Shown here piece after piece: positions 1 through 6,926 of a DNA stretch of 10,281 bases (position 1 is its first letter; every line of letters starts with the position of its first letter). Under the pieces are notes generated by a model. It ran no database searches. It saw only the letters and a list, made by a program, of their open reading frames with translations, and was not told the DNA's origin. The stretch is from Halobacteriaceae archaeon Tc-Br11_E2g27 (GTDB taxonomy: Archaea > Halobacteriota > Halobacteria > Halobacteriales > Haloarculaceae), in contig LKNH01000076.1 in NCBI GenBank assembly GCA_001564135.1, positions 1 to 10,281 on the forward strand. Direction: 5' to 3'. Position numbers and translations under genes: made by a program.

Positions 1-338
1 ACCTCCCGTCACAGGACAACTCGACCAGTGTCGAACTGACGTCGGAAGAGCGAAAACACCTGCGAGCCGAACTCTCGTCCGTTGCTAACCGGACACGCGA
101 ACTCCTCCCGAGCGAATTTGTGGTCGGGTCGGAGATTGTCGAGGGCTCAAACGGACCGCGCGCGACAGTTGCCGTGCAACCGCCGGTCGGCTCAATGGTA
201 AGCGCAGATTATACGCCTGACGGGAAAATCGATATCGCAGACACCGAACAAGAGGATATTGCTGTCGGTCTTGCAGCAAGCGCTGCCCTGCAGGTCAAAT
301 CGATGGTCGGCAACGACCACACACCGACCGCACGCTAA
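1..338 (+). CDS. DUF5811-type haloarchaeal protein, C-terminal part (5' end outside window)
   Basis: The reading frame is open from base 3 to the TAA at 336-338, giving about 111 residues; the true start lies upstream of the window. A GTG at 120 is in frame, but coding character (RTRELLPSEF, then VVGSEIVEG) runs unbroken through it, so it is an internal Val and not the start. The segment ELLPSEFVVGSEIVEG, then GPRATVAVQPPVGSMVSA and the closing GLAASAALQVK, is the pattern I associate with the short haloarchaeal family DUF5811. It has no known function. There is no membrane segment and it looks like a small soluble protein. It lies 51 bp before the ABC operon on the same strand, but a separate TATA-like element precedes the next gene, so co-transcription is not required. 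The family call is from memory. Confidence 0.75.
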   Translation, partial: LPSQDNSTSVELTSEERKHLRAELSSVANRTRELLPSEFVVGSEIVEGSNGPRATVAVQPPVGSMVSADYTPDGKIDIADTEQEDIAVGLAASAALQVKSMVGNDHTPTAR

Positions 339-357
339 CGCTGAGAATAGCGGTAAG

Positions 358-366
358 CTATACATT
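358..366 (+). promoter_or_regulatory. TATA-like box of the ABC exporter operon
   Basis: The sequence CTATACATT is centred about 28 bp upstream of the ATG at 390, the spacing expected for a leaderless haloarchaeal transcript. No Shine-Dalgarno is visible before the ATG. Confidence 0.5.
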
Positions 367-367
367 C

Positions 368-385
368 CAGCATCTACAAATGCTG
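368..385 (+). promoter_or_regulatory. Inverted repeat between TATA box and start codon (operator-like)
   Basis: CAGCAT and ATGCTG form a perfect 6-bp inverted repeat with a 6-bp spacer. It sits between the TATA element and the ATG at 390, so it overlaps the expected transcription start. This is the position of a typical archaeal repressor site, but it could equally be a small hairpin left from the upstream gene. The regulatory role is inferred. Confidence 0.3.
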
Positions 386-389
386 ACAG

Positions 390-1265
390 ATGATCGTAGC
401 GCGAGAGTTACGAAAGGAGTATGGGGGATTTGTCGCCGTCGAAAGTAGTAGTTTTAGCGTTGCTGAGGGGGAAGTGTTTGGGGTTATCGGCCCAAACGGG
501 GCCGGGAAAACCACGACGCTGAAGATGCTTGCAGGGTTGCTCGAACCGACAAGCGGCACAGCAACCGTTGCCGGCTTTGATGCAAGCGAGACCGAGATGC
601 GCTCTCGCCTGGGATTCCTCCCCGAGGAGTCGCCGCTGTATGAAGAGATGACTGCGCTGTCGTATCTGCAATTTTTCGCTGACCTCTATGATGTTCCACG
701 AGGGGTCGCACAAGAGCGGATACACGAGACCCTTGATGAGCTTGAACTTGACCACCGCAAACGCCAGATTGGCGATATGTCGAAAGGGATGAAACGAAAG
801 GTCGCCATCGCTCGTTCGCTCATCAACGACCCGGACGTTCTCATATACGATGAGCCAGCGAGCGGACTCGACCCGCTGACGACGAACTATATCATCGACT
901 TTACTGCACAGCTTGCCGCGGAAGGGAAGACTATCCTTTTTAGCGCCCATAACCTCTTTCACGTCGAATCCATCTGTGACAGGGTCGCCATCATGAACGA
1001 CGGGGCCATCATCGCCAAAGGCGACCTTGACGCGCTTCAGGAGGAATACGGAACAACCACCTATCACGTATATACGACGGTTGACCTCCCTGAAACCGTT
1101 CAGAAGAATGGACAGTATTGCCGAACCGTCGAGAGTATGGCAGCTGTTGAACGCACTCGTGAGGAGGTGCTGGAAGCGGGTGGAACGGTGACAGATATCC
1201 GAACCGACGAATCCAGCCTTGAGGATGTCTTTTTGGATATTGCGGAGACGGAGGCCAAACAGTGA
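390..1265 (+). CDS. ABC exporter ATP-binding protein (NatA/CcmA-like)
   Basis: This is the 291-residue ATPase subunit of an ABC-2 type exporter. It would act at the inner face of the membrane and drive the two permeases encoded next. Visible motifs: Walker A GPNGAGKTT at 34-42; a Q-loop region reading LPEE at 77-80, with Glu where many ABC proteins have Gln, as is common in NatA-like subunits; a variant signature MSKGM at 130-134; Walker B VLIYDEP at 150-156 followed by the D-loop SGLD; and the switch His in FSAHN at 184-188. The roughly 85 residues after the ATPase core are typical of this subfamily. The ATG at 390 was chosen because MIVARELRKEYG opens the first strand of the fold directly. 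The TGA overlaps the GTG of the next gene by 4 bp (GTGA), which indicates translational coupling. The substrate is unknown. Confidence 0.93.
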   Translation: MIVARELRKEYGGFVAVESSSFSVAEGEVFGVIGPNGAGKTTTLKMLAGLLEPTSGTATVAGFDASETEMRSRLGFLPEESPLYEEMTALSYLQFFADLYDVPRGVAQERIHETLDELELDHRKRQIGDMSKGMKRKVAIARSLINDPDVLIYDEPASGLDPLTTNYIIDFTAQLAAEGKTILFSAHNLFHVESICDRVAIMNDGAIIAKGDLDALQEEYGTTTYHVYTTVDLPETVQKNGQYCRTVESMAAVERTREEVLEAGGTVTDIRTDESSLEDVFLDIAETEAKQ

Positions 1266-3283
1266 AACTGGCCAAAATCCTCCGCATTGCACGGTGGGAA
1301 GTGACAAAGAATGCGGGAGGCGTCGACCGTCGGACTCTCGGCGTCGTTGTCGTTGCGCTGTTGTTATTGCTCGCAGTCGTCCCTATTGTGGCGTTTTCAG
1401 GCGTCGGACTTGATGATAACCTCTATCGGGTTGGCGTTAGCGAGGAGAGCGAGTTTGCGCCGGTTGTTGCCGAAGATGAAACGTTCGCAGTTATCGAGGG
1501 CGCGACCGTTGATGACCTCGAATCCGAACGCATCGACCTCTATGTTGAAGGGAATCAAGTCCACAGAGTGCAGTCTGATAAGGGTGCAGCAGCCTACGAG
1601 GAACTCCGCGATAGCGTTGCTGCCTACAACGAGCGGAATTTACGACAGGAGCCAAATCAGTCGGCAGCGTTCCCTGTTGAGGTCATTGTGAGCTTCGAAG
1701 AACAGACTGGCACCTCGGTTGTTGTGGGAGCACCTGGCGGGGAGGAACCGCTTCCCGATGCCGACCAGGATGAGGGAGAAGCGGAGTCACCTGTTGATGA
1801 TACCGATGATGGGCCGCCCATGGATGAAGACGGCGATGAGTCGCCGGTCGACGAAGAGGACGTGCCGGATGAAGAGTCGGCTGATGACCCTTCTGAGGAG
1901 GAACCCGATGATACTGGTGAGGAAACACGAACTGACGAGACAGATGACGACACCGCCACTGGTGATGCCGATGACGAGCAAGAAGCGGCTGACGACCCAG
2001 AATCTGACGAGGACCACGACCCTGCTGATGACCCAGCAACAGCCGACCGTGAAGATGGTGACGAACTAACGGGGCCGCTTGCAGATTTCCTTGGCCCACT
2101 GTCCGATGACGGCATGTCCGGGTCACCCGCTGATATCACGCCGCCGTTCCCCTTCCAGTCGCTCGTACTTGCCTTCCTTTTTGTTCTCCCGCTTAATTTC
2201 GTCATCCAGGCCTACGGGAGCACAATTCTCTCGGAACGAATCAACCGTCGGGGGGAACTTCTCCTGGTAACACCTGTCTCGCGGACCGAAATCATCGCGG
2301 GGAAGACATTGCCATATCTCCTGGGAGCGATGGCGCTCCAATCGCTGTTAGCGGTCGGAGCCGTCTGGCTGCTCAGAGGGGAGATTGGTGGGTTCGTTTC
2401 GATACTTGCACTGATTCCCCTTGTCCTGTTATTCCTCGGGAGTACGTTTCTCGGGGCGATGTTCGCCCGGTCGTTCAAGGAGTTGACGTTCGTCACCGTG
2501 ACCATCACCGTCAGCCTGACGAGCTATGCGTTTATTCCGGCTATTTTCAGCGACATTGACCCGATTGCGCTGATTTCTCCGCTAACGCTCGTGGTGCGTG
2601 ACCTGCAAACCGAGTCGATTGCCCTTTCCGAGTTTCTCTTTTCTGCCGGGCCGCCGACGCTCGTTGCACTGGTGTTTTTCTCGCTTGGTGCCGGTCTCTA
2701 CCGCGAGGAAGATATGTTCGACCAGCGGTCGATGTCAGGAAAAGTGCTCGATTCGCTTGCCGGGCCGATATCGAGTAAATGGCACGTCGGGCTTGTGACC
2801 ATGATGCTCATTCCGTTTGTGATGGTCACACAGCTAGTGGCCGTCGCGACGTTCTTTGCACTCGGAGAACTTGCAATCTTGCTGTTGTTCATCGTCGTTG
2901 CCGTTACCGAGGAACTTGCAAAGACGCTCCATGTCTATGCCGCATACGAACACAACCGCTTCGAGCGAACAGCCGGGTCAGCGATTGTACTCGGGGCGAT
3001 TAGCGGCACAGCCTTTTTCCTCATCGAGATTGCCATCCTCGTCTTTCAGCTACTCGGCTTTACCGAACTGGAGATTGGTGAGGCACTCTTGCTGTTTAGC
3101 GGCGTGATAACTGGACCGAGCGAGTTATTGTTGCTCATTCCGCCACTCCTTTTGCATATCATAACTGCCGTCATCGGAACGCTTGGGGCGTACCGAAGCA
3201 AAGGTGCGTACATTGTGGCGGTCAGCCTGGCAATGCTTGTCCATCTCGTCTACAACCTCTCGGTGGTGATGCTCTTTGTCTAA
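1262..3283 (+). CDS. ABC-2 permease fused to a PrsW-type intramembrane protease domain
   Basis: A 673-residue membrane protein starting at a GTG that overlaps the ATPase stop. Residues 1-480 look like an ABC-2 permease: a basic N-terminus, TM1 at about 27-46, a large loop (47-290), then several membrane helices with an ERINRRGELLLVTPVSR segment in the usual ABC-2 location. Residues about 161-268 of the loop are extremely acidic; about half are Asp or Glu. Residues from about 490 to the end form a second hydrophobic module with the PrsW (M82) motif set: EELAK at 550-554, FLIE at 586-589, a His at 632, and HLVYN at 661-665. These match the EExxK, FxxE and HxxxN signatures of the PrsW clan. The protein may therefore both move and cut membrane-associated peptides, but that combination is inferred. 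No frame break is seen between the two modules. The next gene overlaps its stop. Confidence 0.85.
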   Translation: MKLAKILRIARWEVTKNAGGVDRRTLGVVVVALLLLLAVVPIVAFSGVGLDDNLYRVGVSEESEFAPVVAEDETFAVIEGATVDDLESERIDLYVEGNQVHRVQSDKGAAAYEELRDSVAAYNERNLRQEPNQSAAFPVEVIVSFEEQTGTSVVVGAPGGEEPLPDADQDEGEAESPVDDTDDGPPMDEDGDESPVDEEDVPDEESADDPSEEEPDDTGEETRTDETDDDTATGDADDEQEAADDPESDEDHDPADDPATADREDGDELTGPLADFLGPLSDDGMSGSPADITPPFPFQSLVLAFLFVLPLNFVIQAYGSTILSERINRRGELLLVTPVSRTEIIAGKTLPYLLGAMALQSLLAVGAVWLLRGEIGGFVSILALIPLVLLFLGSTFLGAMFARSFKELTFVTVTITVSLTSYAFIPAIFSDIDPIALISPLTLVVRDLQTESIALSEFLFSAGPPTLVALVFFSLGAGLYREEDMFDQRSMSGKVLDSLAGPISSKWHVGLVTMMLIPFVMVTQLVAVATFFALGELAILLLFIVVAVTEELAKTLHVYAAYEHNRFERTAGSAIVLGAISGTAFFLIEIAILVFQLLGFTELEIGEALLLFSGVITGPSELLLLIPPLLLHIITAVIGTLGAYRSKGAYIVAVSLAMLVHLVYNLSVVMLFV

Positions 3284-4346
3284 GTTTTCCCATCCCCGAT
3301 GGAGTATACTCAAACGGGAGCTTTCCTCCCTGAGCAAAGAAAAGACCATCATTCTCGCGCTTGCCATTCAGCTAGTCATCGCAGGCTTCTCGTCGTTTCT
3401 GGTTGTTGGCCTGACAGCACTGTATGACCCGGCTTCCGCCGGCGGGGATGAGCTAACGGTGGGGATTGCCGGTGAGACACAGGACCAACTGTTAGCTGTG
3501 GCGATGAACCGGGATGATATCGAACCGCGGCCATACGTGAACGAGGCTGCTGCGATGGATGCATTCGAACGCGGGGAAGTCGATGCTGTCGTTACTGGGA
3601 CGGTGTTGACAGATGAGGCCCAGACCGTACAGCTCGATGTCGTCGTCCCCGCGGAGGATTTACGGACGACACTCATCGTGACAACGCTCCGTGAGTATCT
3701 CACCGCCGTCGAAACGATTGAGCGCCAGGAGCGAGCACAGGAACTGTCTTTCACCCCGATTGAACTGCCCGAAGACACCGGGGAGGGGAGTCCCTACTTT
3801 GGCTTCACCTACACAATCTTGATTCCGCTGTTGCTCTTTTTACCGCCGTTTATCAGCGGTTCTATTGCCGTCGATTCAATGACCGAAGAACTCGAACGCG
3901 GAACCCTTGAACTACTCCGGGTTGCTCCGCTTTCGGTAGTCGATGTCGTCGATGGAAAGGCACTCGGGATGATTGGTATCGCGCCGCTACAGGCGCTTCT
4001 GTGGATGGGGTTGCTCCGCGTGAACGGCATTGGTATTTCAAATGGCGGGGCACTGACGGTAGTCGTCACCGCAATTGCAACGCTTACCGTCGTTATTGGA
4101 CTGTTGCTGGCGCTGTTGACTAGACAGCGACGACAGGCTCAACTGCTGTACTCCATTGTCGTTCTCCTGTTGTTTGGCTTGGCTGTTGCGCTCCCGGAAC
4201 ATCCCGCTTCGACCGTGGCAAAACTCGCTATCGATAGTGCAACGGTGGGAACCTTCGCTCACGTCGCCCTCCTGTTCGGAGTGGCTGTTGCTGGCTATCT
4301 CTTCTTACGGAGATACGCGACGGGAGTTAACCCCGAGCGGTTATGA
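3276..4346 (+). CDS. ABC-2 type permease, second subunit
   Basis: A 356-residue permease completing the exporter. Layout: cytoplasmic basic N-terminus; TM1 at about 25-46; a soluble outer loop at about 47-175; then helices near 176-198, 228-247, 258-281, 289-306 and 324-345. The segment EELERGTLELL at 204-214 is the characteristic ABC-2 family motif after TM2. The start is a TTG at 3276, overlapping the previous stop by 8 bp. An in-frame TGA at 3267-3269 excludes any earlier start, and later starts would remove the N-terminal segment (SILKRELSSL, KEKTIIL) that belongs before TM1. The overlap suggests translational coupling, so the two permeases are probably made together as a heterodimer. Unlike its partner it has no acidic insert and no protease module. 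Confidence 0.9.
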   Translation: MSKFSHPRWSILKRELSSLSKEKTIILALAIQLVIAGFSSFLVVGLTALYDPASAGGDELTVGIAGETQDQLLAVAMNRDDIEPRPYVNEAAAMDAFERGEVDAVVTGTVLTDEAQTVQLDVVVPAEDLRTTLIVTTLREYLTAVETIERQERAQELSFTPIELPEDTGEGSPYFGFTYTILIPLLLFLPPFISGSIAVDSMTEELERGTLELLRVAPLSVVDVVDGKALGMIGIAPLQALLWMGLLRVNGIGISNGGALTVVVTAIATLTVVIGLLLALLTRQRRQAQLLYSIVVLLLFGLAVALPEHPASTVAKLAIDSATVGTFAHVALLFGVAVAGYLFLRRYATGVNPERL

Positions 4347-4357
4347 GCAGAAGGGAA

Positions 4358-4771
4358 TCAATCGACACGGAGCGTGACTGAAACCGACTGCCCATCAGCT
4401 AGCGCCGAGACGAGTTGGCGGTCGAAGTCAGCGGCCGACCCGTCCATATTGATGGCCACAGTCCGTTCGTCGATATACTCGCTCGTCCGACAGACCAGAC
4501 TGCGGTCGCTTTCGAACGTGAGGTCCGGATGGCCGTATCCGACGAAGCTGTCTTCAAAACCACCAGCAGCGACCCGAACAGTAATCTCAGCGTTCGTATC
4601 TTGGCAGGCAGCAACGAATGCATCATCAAACTCTGCAGGGACGCGGTCTGCCTCTATCGCGAGGATACAGTCGCCTGCTGCTGTCAGATAGTCATCACTC
4701 GTTACTTCAAACGTACTCGCATGCTCAGCGGTTACGTTTTCATGCCCCTGAGCGGTGATATGTTCTTCCAT
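4358..4771 (-). CDS. DUF371 family protein
   Basis: A 137-residue protein of the archaeal DUF371 family. The recognisable parts are HITAQGHENVTAEHASTFE near the N-terminus, the DDYLTAAGDCILAIEAD segment, and GYGHPDLTFESDRSLVCRTS, followed by the ERTVAINMDGSAADFDR region. Function is unknown; it is soluble, with no signal or membrane segment. The frame stays open for another 29 codons upstream, but the ATG at 4771 is preferred. The family begins at this point, the extension (Cys/Leu/Gln-rich) does not look like haloarchaeal protein, and a TATA-like element lies 24 bp upstream of 4771. It converges with the ABC operon; only 11 bp separate the two stops. Confidence 0.85.
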   Translation of the reverse strand: MEEHITAQGHENVTAEHASTFEVTSDDYLTAAGDCILAIEADRVPAEFDDAFVAACQDTNAEITVRVAAGGFEDSFVGYGHPDLTFESDRSLVCRTSEYIDERTVAINMDGSAADFDRQLVSALADGQSVSVTLRVD

Positions 4772-4790
4772 AGGTTGTTGCTGTCTTTTT

Positions 4791-4798
4791 GATATGAA
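4791..4798 (-). promoter_or_regulatory. TATA-like box of the DUF371 gene
   Basis: On the minus strand this reads TTCATATC, centred about 24 bp before the ATG at 4771, followed by an A-run. The spacing fits a leaderless transcript and supports the shorter start. Confidence 0.4.
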
Positions 4799-4941
4799 TT
4801 GACTGGAGGGCTGTGTCCGTTCATGCCAGAGCAGGCATAAACACCACAACGGTAACAATCAATACCTTTGAAGGCAATTATTACCTTCTCTTACTGTAAA
4901 ATTCCTACAAAGGAATTCTTTAATGTTTCTCACGTAGGAAT
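4799..4941. other. AT-rich intergenic spacer
   Basis: I find no gene here. It holds a small inverted repeat (ATGCC / GGCAT, 4823-4838) and, at its left-gene end, the repeated AGGAATT motifs described in the separate terminator entry. It is visibly richer in A/T than the flanking coding sequence. Confidence 0.6.
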
Positions 4942-4943
4942 TT
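4899..4943 (-). terminator. Inverted repeat at the 3' end of the 4942-5358 gene, terminator-like
   Basis: AAATTCCTAC at 4899-4908 and GTAGGAATTT at 4934-4943 are a perfect 10-bp inverted repeat, and the right arm overlaps the stop codon of the minus-strand gene. A third copy of the core (AGGAATT) at 4911-4917 can pair alternatively with the left arm (AATTCC 4900-4905 with GGAATT 4912-4917). Read on the minus strand the long hairpin ends in a short T-run. It may be a terminator or mRNA 3' structure; a protein-binding site is also possible. Confidence 0.4.
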
Positions 4944-5331
4944 ATTCTCCTTCGAAGTCCTCAAGCATCTGGGTGAGAGCCTGTGCAATTTCTTCGTAAC
5001 TTTGCATCGAGAGACCATCGGTCGTAATCAACACACCGCGACGGTCGCGTGCAACGCGGAGGAGATAGCCGTTTTCAAACGCACGAACGGTAAACTGGTA
5101 TTTGCCCAGTTCTGATTCCTGATAGGCGTTATGTGTCTCGCGGTAGCCACGCCACTCGTGACCGACGAACGTATTCAGGTCGGCGTCCTGTTCGAGGTCA
5201 TCGCGGAGATACAACTGGTCGAAATCAGAGCGGGTGAAATAGGTGACTGACCGGAGACTATCCCCAGTAGCGGTCCGGGCGGTCGTCACGAGATTCTCGG
5301 CAAGGTCGCTGGAAAGGAGGTTCGATTCCAT
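4942..5331 (-). CDS. Conserved haloarchaeal protein of unknown function (DUF7522-like)
   Basis: About 129 residues from the ATG at 5331; an ATG at 5358 in the same frame would add nine residues. The protein has a Thr/Arg-rich N-terminal helix (LAENLVTTARTATGDSLRSV), the segment TYFTRSDFDQLYLRDDL, a central GHEWRGYRETHNAYQESELG, and a predicted beta segment FTVRAFENGYLLRVARD leading to RGVLITTDGLSM. A C-terminal helix ends in LEDFEGE. The pattern resembles a widespread haloarchaeal family that I recall as DUF7522, but the name is uncertain and no function is known. It is soluble. The 5412-5738 gene lies just upstream on the same strand, so the two may share a transcript. A weak TATA-like TAAATCAAA (minus strand, 5398-5406) could also serve the longer start. 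Confidence 0.7.
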   Translation of the reverse strand: MESNLLSSDLAENLVTTARTATGDSLRSVTYFTRSDFDQLYLRDDLEQDADLNTFVGHEWRGYRETHNAYQESELGKYQFTVRAFENGYLLRVARDRRGVLITTDGLSMQSYEEIAQALTQMLEDFEGE

Positions 5332-5411
5332 GTCTCTACTGACAGCCCCATCACACATAATTCCGGTGGATGCGGTGGCCTCTTTCGGGCGGTATCGTTT
5401 GATTTACCCGC

Positions 5412-5738
5412 TCAAAACTGGTATCGGCGGTCGTCGTTTTGCTGTGCCTGTGGGAACTGATTACCCGTCATCTCGCCAAAGGTCATGTCGGTTAGATACT
5501 CGTCGTAGGTAACGTCGTGACTGTTCCGGAGGTTGAAATCAAGGCGACCAGTTTCGACGGTTGTCTGAAAGAACATGTGGACAGCGCGTCGGACAAGCTC
5601 ATCGGTCGATTCCGGCTCCAGAGCAACATCGAGCATCGCCAGTTCGTTCCGTGTCTCGCGGTCGAGTGAAACGGAGAGTTCCTCACCAAGCGCTCCGTAT
5701 CGGTCGGAAATATCATCCGAGAGGTCATCGAGACTCAT
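5412..5738 (-). CDS. Conserved haloarchaeal protein with ribbon-helix-helix-like segment
   Basis: About 108 residues; a GTG two codons earlier (5744) is an alternative start. The segment EELSVSLDRETRNELAML, then a turn and STDELVRRAVHMFFQ, has the strand-helix-helix shape of CopG/MetJ-type DNA-binding proteins. The remainder (LDFNLRNSHDVTYDEYLTDM, FGEMTGNQFPQ) is a family-specific tail ending RRYQF. DNA binding is inferred from the shape alone. The ATG at 5738 is preferred because a TATA-like CTTTTG on the minus strand lies about 26 bp upstream of it. It is divergent from the TrkA gene, with about 120 bp between them, so it could in principle act on that shared region. Confidence 0.75.
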   Translation of the reverse strand: MSLDDLSDDISDRYGALGEELSVSLDRETRNELAMLDVALEPESTDELVRRAVHMFFQTTVETGRLDFNLRNSHDVTYDEYLTDMTFGEMTGNQFPQAQQNDDRRYQF

Positions 5739-5761
5739 ATCCACAGCCTATGCGTTCACAC

Positions 5762-5767
5762 AAAAGC
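5762..5767 (-). promoter_or_regulatory. TATA-like element of the 5412-5738 gene
   Basis: The minus strand reads CTTTTG centred about 26 bp from the ATG at 5738. It is a weak match; its value is in favouring ATG 5738 over GTG 5744. Confidence 0.3.
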
Positions 5768-5828
5768 ACCTTTCGACTCTGGGGACCAAAAACTGGCCTG
5801 ATTATTTTCGTGTTAACATCACCCATAC

Positions 5829-5835
5829 TATTAAA
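5829..5835 (+). promoter_or_regulatory. TATA box of the TrkA gene
   Basis: TATTAAA centred at 5832, 31 bp before the ATG at 5863. This predicts a transcript starting within a few bases of the ATG. The in-frame GTG at 5851 would be too close to the box to be used on this transcript. Confidence 0.5.
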
Positions 5836-5862
5836 GCTCAAGACCACATAGTGAGTGATACT

Positions 5863-6528
5863 ATGAGAATTATCATTGTGGGATTTGGCAGGGTTGGCCG
5901 ACGGACTGCGAGAACGCTCCGCGATGAGGGTCACGACGTTATTATCGTCGACAACGATATCGACAAAGTCGAACGTGCGGAGGATGCCGGATTTACGGTT
6001 ATCCAAGGCGATGGGAGTGAGGACGAGGTTTTAACACAGGCTGGTGTCGCTGATGCGGACGCTCTTGGTGGCTTTACGGGAGACCTCAACACTAACTTTG
6101 CGGCCTGTGTTGTCGGGGACGCAAACGGCTGCCGGACAGTTATCCGCGTTAGTGAGGATTTCAACACTGAACTGTATGACCGCTACAGCGACAACGTCGA
6201 CGAGGTTGTCTACCCTGAGCGACTTGGTGCCGCAGGTGCGAAAACCGCCCTACTTGGCGGTGATTTCAATGTGCTTGCTGATATCACCGAACAGCTTTCG
6301 GTCGCCAGTATCACTGTCCCTGATGGCTCTCCGGTCATCGGTCAACGGGTGGTCGACCTCGACTTACCGAATGACGCACAAATCTATGCGCATGGTCGGG
6401 AAGATGAACCAATGACGATTCCGCTGCCACAGACAACGGTTGAGGCAGGCGATTCGCTGGCAGTCATCACCAGTTCGGAAACGATTACGGCGATACGCGA
6501 GCGGCTTACCGGTGGGCAGGTTGCTTAA
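5863..6528 (+). CDS. trkA: TrkA/RCK-type K+ channel or transporter regulatory subunit
   Basis: A 221-residue protein with an N-terminal RCK (TrkA-N) Rossmann domain and a C-terminal RCK_C (TrkA-C) domain. The dinucleotide-binding loop GFGRVG is at residues 7-12, the acidic residue ending strand 2 is D30 (VIIVDND), and the conserved GDGS follows at 49-52. The C-terminal domain runs from about 135 to 217, with VIGQRVVDLDLP and VEAGDSLAVI typical of the family. Such proteins sit on the cytoplasmic side of Trk/Ktr-type potassium systems and gate them with NAD(H)/ATP-type ligands. K+ uptake is central to salt-in haloarchaea. No TrkH/channel gene lies next to it here, so its partner is unknown. The start at 5863 begins directly with the first beta strand (MRIIIVG). 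The open frame upstream overlaps the opposite-strand gene and is not coding. Confidence 0.9.
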   Translation: MRIIIVGFGRVGRRTARTLRDEGHDVIIVDNDIDKVERAEDAGFTVIQGDGSEDEVLTQAGVADADALGGFTGDLNTNFAACVVGDANGCRTVIRVSEDFNTELYDRYSDNVDEVVYPERLGAAGAKTALLGGDFNVLADITEQLSVASITVPDGSPVIGQRVVDLDLPNDAQIYAHGREDEPMTIPLPQTTVEAGDSLAVITSSETITAIRERLTGGQVA

Positions 6529-6554
6529 CTCAGGTAACCAGCCAGTACAACCAG

Positions 6555-6872
6555 TTATTGGATTCGACTTCCGAAAAAGTAGATGACACTTATTGTTCCC
6601 GTCAGAACTGCCCCGGAGACCAGTATGGGCATGTCCTGTTGAATTGGGTGACGAACCTGCTCTTCAGGCCCGTAAAGAAAGTTCATAAAGAAGTCGTACG
6701 TCGATTCGTGGACAACCGGGAACAAAAACCCTGACACGATGATAAGACCGGAACACCCACCCCACAGCAATTTGGTTCGGTGCGGCAGGTCGCGCCGTTC
6801 GAGGTCTGCAATGATGATTCCGAATCCAAACAGACCGATTATGAGAGCGATGAGGAGACTGAACAGGGACAT
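6555..6872 (-). CDS. Small membrane protein of unknown function (three predicted helices)
   Basis: A 105-residue protein that I do not recognise. Predicted membrane helices are at about 3-23, 36-54 and 82-101, separated by a short basic loop (ERRDLPHRTK) and a hydrophilic stretch with GPEEQVRHPIQQ. It has no catalytic motif, no cysteine pair beyond a single Cys in helix 2, and no signal-peptidase site. The ATG at 6872 is preceded by a good TATA-like element 24 bp upstream, which supports both the start and expression. It converges on the TrkA gene with 26 bp between stops. A functional link to K+ transport is only a guess from position. Confidence 0.65.
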   Translation of the reverse strand: MSLFSLLIALIIGLFGFGIIIADLERRDLPHRTKLLWGGCSGLIIVSGFLFPVVHESTYDFFMNFLYGPEEQVRHPIQQDMPILVSGAVLTGTISVIYFFGSRIQ

Positions 6873-6892
6873 AACCGAGGTACCAGTGATGA

Positions 6893-6900
6893 GTAAATAA
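6893..6900 (-). promoter_or_regulatory. TATA box of the 6555-6872 gene
   Basis: The minus strand reads TTATTTAC, centred about 24 bp before the ATG at 6872, as for a leaderless transcript. Confidence 0.5.
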
Positions 6901-6926
6901 GCAGCAGGGCTGTGTATCAGTTCCGT

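Noticed and set aside
408..1307. 299-codon minus-strand open frame opposite the ABC ATPase
   Set aside because: The plus strand carries every ABC ATPase motif in order; the reverse frame has no recognisable pattern and is Cys/His-rich unlike haloarchaeal proteins.
1657..2205. 182-codon Ser-rich minus-strand frame
   Set aside because: It is the mirror of the Asp/Glu-rich permease segment (GA-rich codons read backwards as TC-rich), an artefact of composition.
4772..4858. 29-codon N-terminal extension of the DUF371 gene
   Set aside because: The composition is unlike the rest of the protein, the family starts at MEEH, and the TATA-like element lies inside the extension.
5319..5330. GGTTCGATTCC resembling a tRNA T-arm
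   Set aside because: No acceptor stem, D-arm or anticodon arm around it; it lies inside the coding start of the 4942-5331 gene.
5575..5862. 96-codon N-terminal extension of the TrkA frame
   Set aside because: It lies antisense to the 5412-5738 gene, is Ser/Arg-rich, and the TrkA fold and TATA box both place the start at 5863.
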